Of a stretch of DNA of 8,008 bases, positions 7,198-8,008 are shown in pieces. The DNA is from Eggerthellaceae bacterium. Lineage in GTDB: Bacteria; Actinomycetota; Coriobacteriia; Coriobacteriales; Eggerthellaceae. The stretch lies in contig DMNP01000066.1 in NCBI GenBank assembly GCA_003452695.1, forward strand, positions 1 to 8,008, given 5' to 3'. The position numbers were made by a program, and so were the translations under genes. Below the pieces are notes generated by a model, which saw only the letters and a list, made by a program, of their open reading frames with translations, was not told the DNA's origin and did no database searches. Each line of letters begins with the position of its first letter. Within the stretch, counting starts at the first letter, position 1.

Positions 7198-7710
7198 CTA
7201 GCTCCGATTTCTCAGAATGAGCGATATCGGGGAAACACGCTCCACCGTAATGCGAATGCTGAGCGGAACCCCCTCGTAGAAGTCGTAATCGCCGTCGCCT
7301 TCGAAGATGACGGCATAGTCCCATTCGTCATTCAGGAGCGTGCTTACCAGGTAGTCGCTTTCAAGGATGCCGTGCGCTTCCTCGTGCGACATGGGAATGC
7401 GCGCCACTTTGGAAACCACCATGTTCTCGTTGCCCACGACGGCCGAATCGCCCACGCGCACCTTTGCAACGTCTTCGGCGTTCAGAAAGCAAATCGGCAT
7501 CCTGTTCACCACGGCCCCCGTTGCGGACACGCTGGTCGTGACTGCTCCGAACACTCCCCACATCAACAAACCTGCCAGCAATGCAATGCAGGCCACCAGG
7601 ACCACCCATACGCTCGGATTGGTCACCCGCACGTATTTGTCCAGGTCGTCGGGGCTCCGCAGCTTCTCGGTGGCCCGTTTGTTGAATATCGAGTTCATGG
7701 TCTCGGCCAT
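7198..7710 (-). CDS. short HlyD-like secretion protein of the NHLP export system
   Basis: 170 residues from the ATG at 7710. I prefer this start because AAAGG lies 9 bases upstream and because NSIFNKRATEKLRSPDDLDK matches how NHLP secretion proteins begin. The frame is open to a TTG at 7812, but that has no ribosome site. Residues 1-33 are cytoplasmic, 34-54 form one membrane helix, and the rest is outside. VTTSVSATGAVV (about 57-68) is the first strand of the HlyD barrel; it is followed almost at once by the second barrel half (VAKVRVGDSAVVG at about 81-93) and the typical ending with PISLI. The long coiled-coil hairpin normally between these halves is missing, and the protein is well below the usual family length of about 250-420. 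In a bacterium without an outer membrane the hairpin has no TolC-like partner, so a barrel-only protein may be enough. It is first in the exporter operon. Confidence 0.85.
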   Translation of the reverse strand: MAETMNSIFNKRATEKLRSPDDLDKYVRVTNPSVWVVLVACIALLAGLLMWGVFGAVTTSVSATGAVVNRMPICFLNAEDVAKVRVGDSAVVGNENMVVSKVARIPMSHEEAHGILESDYLVSTLLNDEWDYAVIFEGDGDYDFYEGVPLSIRITVERVSPISLILRNRS

Positions 7711-7895
7711 GACTTCAGCCTTTCGCCTGCGCGCTTCCGACGCAATCCCCAATCGCCGCTGCAGCGGACGCGCGGTGCATGCATCGAACTCTGCGATATT
7801 TGCTCTATTCAAATATTACTGCATGACCGCCCTTTTTTTGCCACGGGCACCAGCGCAGATTGGAAGCTCGACCGGTGGCGCGCCCGCGGCCTGGC
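7711..7895 (-). other. long untranslated leader of the exporter operon
   Basis: No supported gene. The frame of the secretion protein is open to 7812 but lacks a usable start. A run of seven A on the minus strand (7833-7839) precedes it. I see no leader-peptide gene and no recognisable riboswitch. Confidence 0.35.
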
Positions 7896-8008
7896 CAGGA
7901 GGCCCGCCCCGGGCAGGGGGTGAGGGCGATTCTGCAGGCACAAACTTAAAATATTCTAATGTTAGCCGAAGCCAAGCCCGAATCCCCATGCCCGGGGCGG
8001 GCCTCCTG
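7896..8008. repeat. pair of 20-base inverted arms around an AT-rich stretch
   Basis: Bases 7896-7915 and 7989-8008 are perfect reverse complements, 20 of 20, very rich in G/C, separated by 73 bases. The right arm touches the window end and may be longer. A 10-base palindrome CCTGGCCAGG (7890-7899) overlaps the left arm. The enclosed stretch holds AT-rich DNA with a promoter candidate. The loop is too long for an ordinary terminator; the element may be a mobile miniature repeat, two facing terminators, or a folded leader. Confidence 0.7.
7948..7975 (-). promoter_or_regulatory. promoter candidate for the exporter operon
   Basis: On the minus strand TTGGCT (7970-7975), a 16-base spacer and TATTTT (7948-7953) match the -35 and -10 boxes at 4 of 6 positions each. 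It is the only AT-rich stretch upstream of the operon and lies between the two inverted arms. The resulting leader to the ATG at 7710 would be about 230 bases and would include the left arm. Confidence 0.35.

Noticed and set aside
7711..7812. N-terminal extension of the secretion protein to a TTG at 7812
   Set aside because: No ribosome site at the TTG, the extra residues do not resemble the family, and the ATG at 7710 has both a site and the expected family start.
6403..7923. A 506-codon open frame on the plus strand, opposite the exporter genes
   Set aside because: It is antisense to two intact genes with clear families, is rich in His/Arg/Gln as expected for a shadow frame in GC-rich DNA, and has no family-like motif.
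7815..8008. Minus-strand frame open to the window edge, possibly a precursor peptide
   Set aside because: It runs through both inverted arms, is rich in Pro/Gly/Arg as expected for non-coding GC-rich DNA, and has no double-glycine leader.

Overview
The window looks like chromosomal DNA of a GC-rich Gram-positive actinobacterium, most likely class Coriobacteriia (Eggerthella/Gordonibacter-like). The reasons are strong G/C preference at third codon positions, clear AAGGAG-type ribosome binding sites, a Tat-dependent lipoprotein signal, a Pr6Pr-type membrane protein, and an NHLP-type exporter whose HlyD-like partner lacks the coiled-coil hairpin. The taxon is an inference; there is no marker gene.

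Layout. Bases 1-298 hold a strong minus-strand terminator (38-66), a possible decayed 3' end of a minus-strand gene (95-210) and an extended -10 promoter. Bases 299-1213 (+) encode a cofactor-dependent phosphoglycerate mutase fused behind a twin-arginine lipoprotein signal, so it is predicted to sit outside the cytoplasm. Bases 1222-1330 (-) keep a fragment of a second NHLP-type ABC ATPase. Bases 1445-2131 (-) encode a six-helix Pr6Pr-type membrane protein. Bases 2132-2459 are a divergent intergenic stretch with one promoter candidate per strand. Bases 2460-2678 (+) hold a small coding stretch of unknown family.

The rest (7710 to 2835, minus strand) is one tight operon for NHLP/NHLM-type peptide export: a short HlyD-like secretion protein, a C39 peptidase/permease/ATPase, and a second permease/ATPase, with gaps of 6 and 1 bases and a terminator hairpin just after the last stop. 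Together the two ABC proteins should form a heterodimer that cleaves a double-glycine leader and exports the core peptide. The window contains no recognisable precursor peptide or modification enzyme; these would lie beyond 8008 or elsewhere. Upstream of the operon, two perfect 20-base inverted arms (7896-7915 and 7989-8008) bracket an AT-rich promoter candidate.

The most interesting points are the exported phosphoglycerate mutase, the reduced secretion protein, the orphan state of the exporter, and several gene remnants in the first 2.7 kb, one of which comes from the same exporter family.
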